From positions 1 through 52,992 of the forward strand of contig NZ_QVMK01000038.1 in NCBI RefSeq assembly GCF_010500995.1: 52,992 nt of DNA. The letters are read 5' to 3'. Positions within the stretch are counted from its first letter, which is position 1, and every line of letters begins with the position of its first letter. This document shows, in pieces, positions 52,191-52,992 of this stretch. A program made the position numbers and the translations under genes. The stretch is from Bacteroides sp. 224 (GTDB lineage: Bacteria; Bacteroidota; Bacteroidia; Bacteroidales; Bacteroidaceae). The notes beneath the pieces were generated by a model. The model was not told where the DNA came from. It saw only the letters and a program-made list of their open reading frames with translations, and did not search any database.

Positions 52191-52271
52191 CAAGGTCGGA
52201 CTTAATGAATGATTAAGTCCGACCTAAAGTCCCGTTAAGTCCGACTTAATACTTTGTTTAGTCCGAGATAA
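52191..52271. repeat. palindrome array C: four 15-bp dyads at a 22-bp pitch
   Basis: Units at 52191-52205, 52213-52227, 52235-52249 and 52257-52271 follow TTAAGTCCGACTTAA, a perfect 15-base palindrome in unit 3. Unit 1 is read on the other strand (CAAGGTCGGACTTAA). Centres 52198, 52220, 52242 and 52264 are exactly 22 bp apart, with seven-base spacers. Units 1 and 2 together form a 14-bp stem around five bases (52193-52225). It lies between the recombinase gene and the end of the DUF4248 gene, in a gap (51976-52320) with no other gene. Confidence 0.93.
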
Positions 52272-52320
52272 AAGGATGAGAATGAGGATGAGAATAAAAT
52301 GTAAAGTGTAAGCCTGCAAA

Positions 52321-52548
52321 TCAAGGCTCTCCCAAAGCCTCTACTATGAGTTGAACCTGCCGGGGAGTAAAATAATGGGCACGAGGGTTCATACCTGTAG
52401 CCAGAAGAGCGTCATATAAGCCATTAGCTTCGCGAATCCAGACTTTAAGCGTTTTAATAGAAGATTGGTAAGACATGCCCGGATTATAGAGGCGGGCAAG
52501 TTCTGCTTTGCCATAAGCGGCAATTTTAAAACATGATTCGGTTTCCAT
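52321..52548 (-). CDS. DUF4248 domain protein
   Basis: A 75-residue protein with the DUF4248 pattern: FKIAAYGKAELARLYNPGMS (a helix-turn-helix-like start), LKVWIREANGL, and the C-terminal FTPRQVQLIVEALGEP. It is a small, probably DNA-binding protein that in Bacteroides is found next to an HU-like gene and often a peptidoglycan amidase in mobile or capsule-associated districts, as I recall. Here the HU-like gene is divergent, 250 bases away. Function unknown. Confidence 0.85.
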   Translation of the reverse strand: METESCFKIAAYGKAELARLYNPGMSYQSSIKTLKVWIREANGLYDALLATGMNPRAHYFTPRQVQLIVEALGEP

Positions 52549-52723
52549 TTATCATCTCATTTTGATTACTATTATTACTACACAAATATAATCATTTGCA
52601 GGCTGTATTCAAAGAAAACAGAACAAATAATGCGTGAAAATATTTAGCTAAAAAACTTCGTAAAAGATTATATATCAATATACTACAATATCACTTAATG
52701 GACAACCCGGTGGTTGCATATTG

Positions 52724-52731
52724 TATCTTTG
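52724..52731 (+). promoter_or_regulatory. candidate -7 element for the HU-like gene
   Basis: TATCTTTG matches TAnnTTTG, 67 bases before the ATG at 52799. A GTAACC/GGTTAC hairpin (52737-52756) lies in the leader. No -33 element is clear. Confidence 0.5.
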
Positions 52732-52798
52732 TATTAGTAACCGGGAGGTAGGTTACGATTAACTACAATCAATATTTATTCATCTAATTCTTTATTTT

Positions 52799-52992
52799 AT
52801 GTCTATTGTGTATAAGAAGGCACTACGTGCCATACCGGGAAAGCCGGATGCAGAAAAGAAGTTCTATCCGGAGTTATTAAGCATGGGGAAGAACACGGAT
52901 CTGGATGCCATTGCTTACGAGATCAAAGAGAAGAGTTCGTTATCCAAAGGGGATATACTAAGTGTGTTGTCCAACTTCGTAGAAGCCATGAG
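52799..52992 (+). CDS. HU-family DNA-binding protein, partial
   Basis: The first 64 codons of a gene cut by the window edge. MSIVYKKALRAIPGKPDAEK and YPELLSMGKNTDLDAIAYEI are typical of the Bacteroides HU-like (HU-HIG) group, and the helical segment KGDILSVLSNFVEAM fits the HU dimerisation arm. The family is a small nucleoid-like DNA binder, often 120-200 residues; the rest is outside. It is divergent from the DUF4248 gene. Confidence 0.85.
   Translation, partial: MSIVYKKALRAIPGKPDAEKKFYPELLSMGKNTDLDAIAYEIKEKSSLSKGDILSVLSNFVEAM

Noticed and set aside
50599..52800. Invertible promoter flanked by inverted repeats next to the recombinase
   Set aside because: I looked for paired inverted repeats around a TAnnTTTG motif on both sides and found none of convincing length; the only long dyad, at 51915-51947, has a 5-base spacer.

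Overview
The window looks like chromosome of an anaerobic member of the Bacteroidales, most likely Bacteroides or a close relative; I cannot name the species. The basis is the gene content: a large secreted GH2 beta-galactosidase, the malic enzyme-phosphotransacetylase fusion, DUF4252, DUF4783, DUF4248 and PG0541-type proteins, ECF sigma factors with membrane partners, hydEFG, and a Bacteroides-type recombinase. Several genes are also preceded by the Bacteroidetes -7 promoter motif TAnnTTTG, and in a few cases by a -33 TTTG.

Layout. 0-3.4 kb: a minus-strand ECF sigma operon (sigma factor, single-pass membrane protein, DUF4252 protein, two related exported proteins). 3.6-7 kb: lacZ. 7.2-10.5 kb: MORN-repeat protein, SPL-like radical SAM enzyme, PagL-like outer-membrane enzyme. 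10.6-16.5 kb: O-acetylhomoserine sulfhydrylase, malic enzyme-Pta fusion, a 58-residue membrane protein, glutamate dehydrogenase. 16.5-25.6 kb: lipoprotein, AraC regulator, then a TetR-TolC-adaptor-RND pump operon with two small accessory genes. 25.6-31.1 kb: LysM glucosaminidase, cytidine deaminase, Fe-alcohol dehydrogenase, ABC-F ATPase, NudC. 31.1-34.7 kb: hydE-hydG-hydF, the [FeFe]-hydrogenase maturases, without a hydrogenase in view. 35.4-37.3 kb: an ATPase + HNH nuclease pair that matches a stand-alone Septu (PtuAB) defence system. 37.5-43.4 kb: phosphohexomutase, SGNH hydrolase, C69 dipeptidase, M23 peptidase. 43.5-46.3 kb: a second ECF sigma operon with an anti-sigma/beta-barrel fusion. 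46.5-48.3 kb: nadC, DUF4783, rlmH. 48.3 kb to the end: a mobile-looking district with a short DnaB, a winged-helix replication-type protein, a tyrosine recombinase of the DNA-invertase type, DUF4248 and an HU-like gene cut by the window edge.

The most unusual content is intergenic. Three gaps (14.7, 35.2 and 52.2 kb) each hold exactly four short palindromes in tandem with a strictly constant pitch: 23 bp in one array and 22 bp in the other two. The palindrome sequence is completely different in each array (CTCCAYCCGGRTGKRG, TTATCATGnnCGTGATAA, TTAAGTCCGACTTAA). The shared architecture with unrelated sequence suggests a class of element or operator array spaced at two helical turns. Separately, at least seven long hairpin repeats of several families sit at gene ends, including a perfect 33-bp inverted repeat and a solitary arm of a family whose complete hairpin is 31 kb away. 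I saw no tRNA, rRNA, CRISPR array or insertion sequence.
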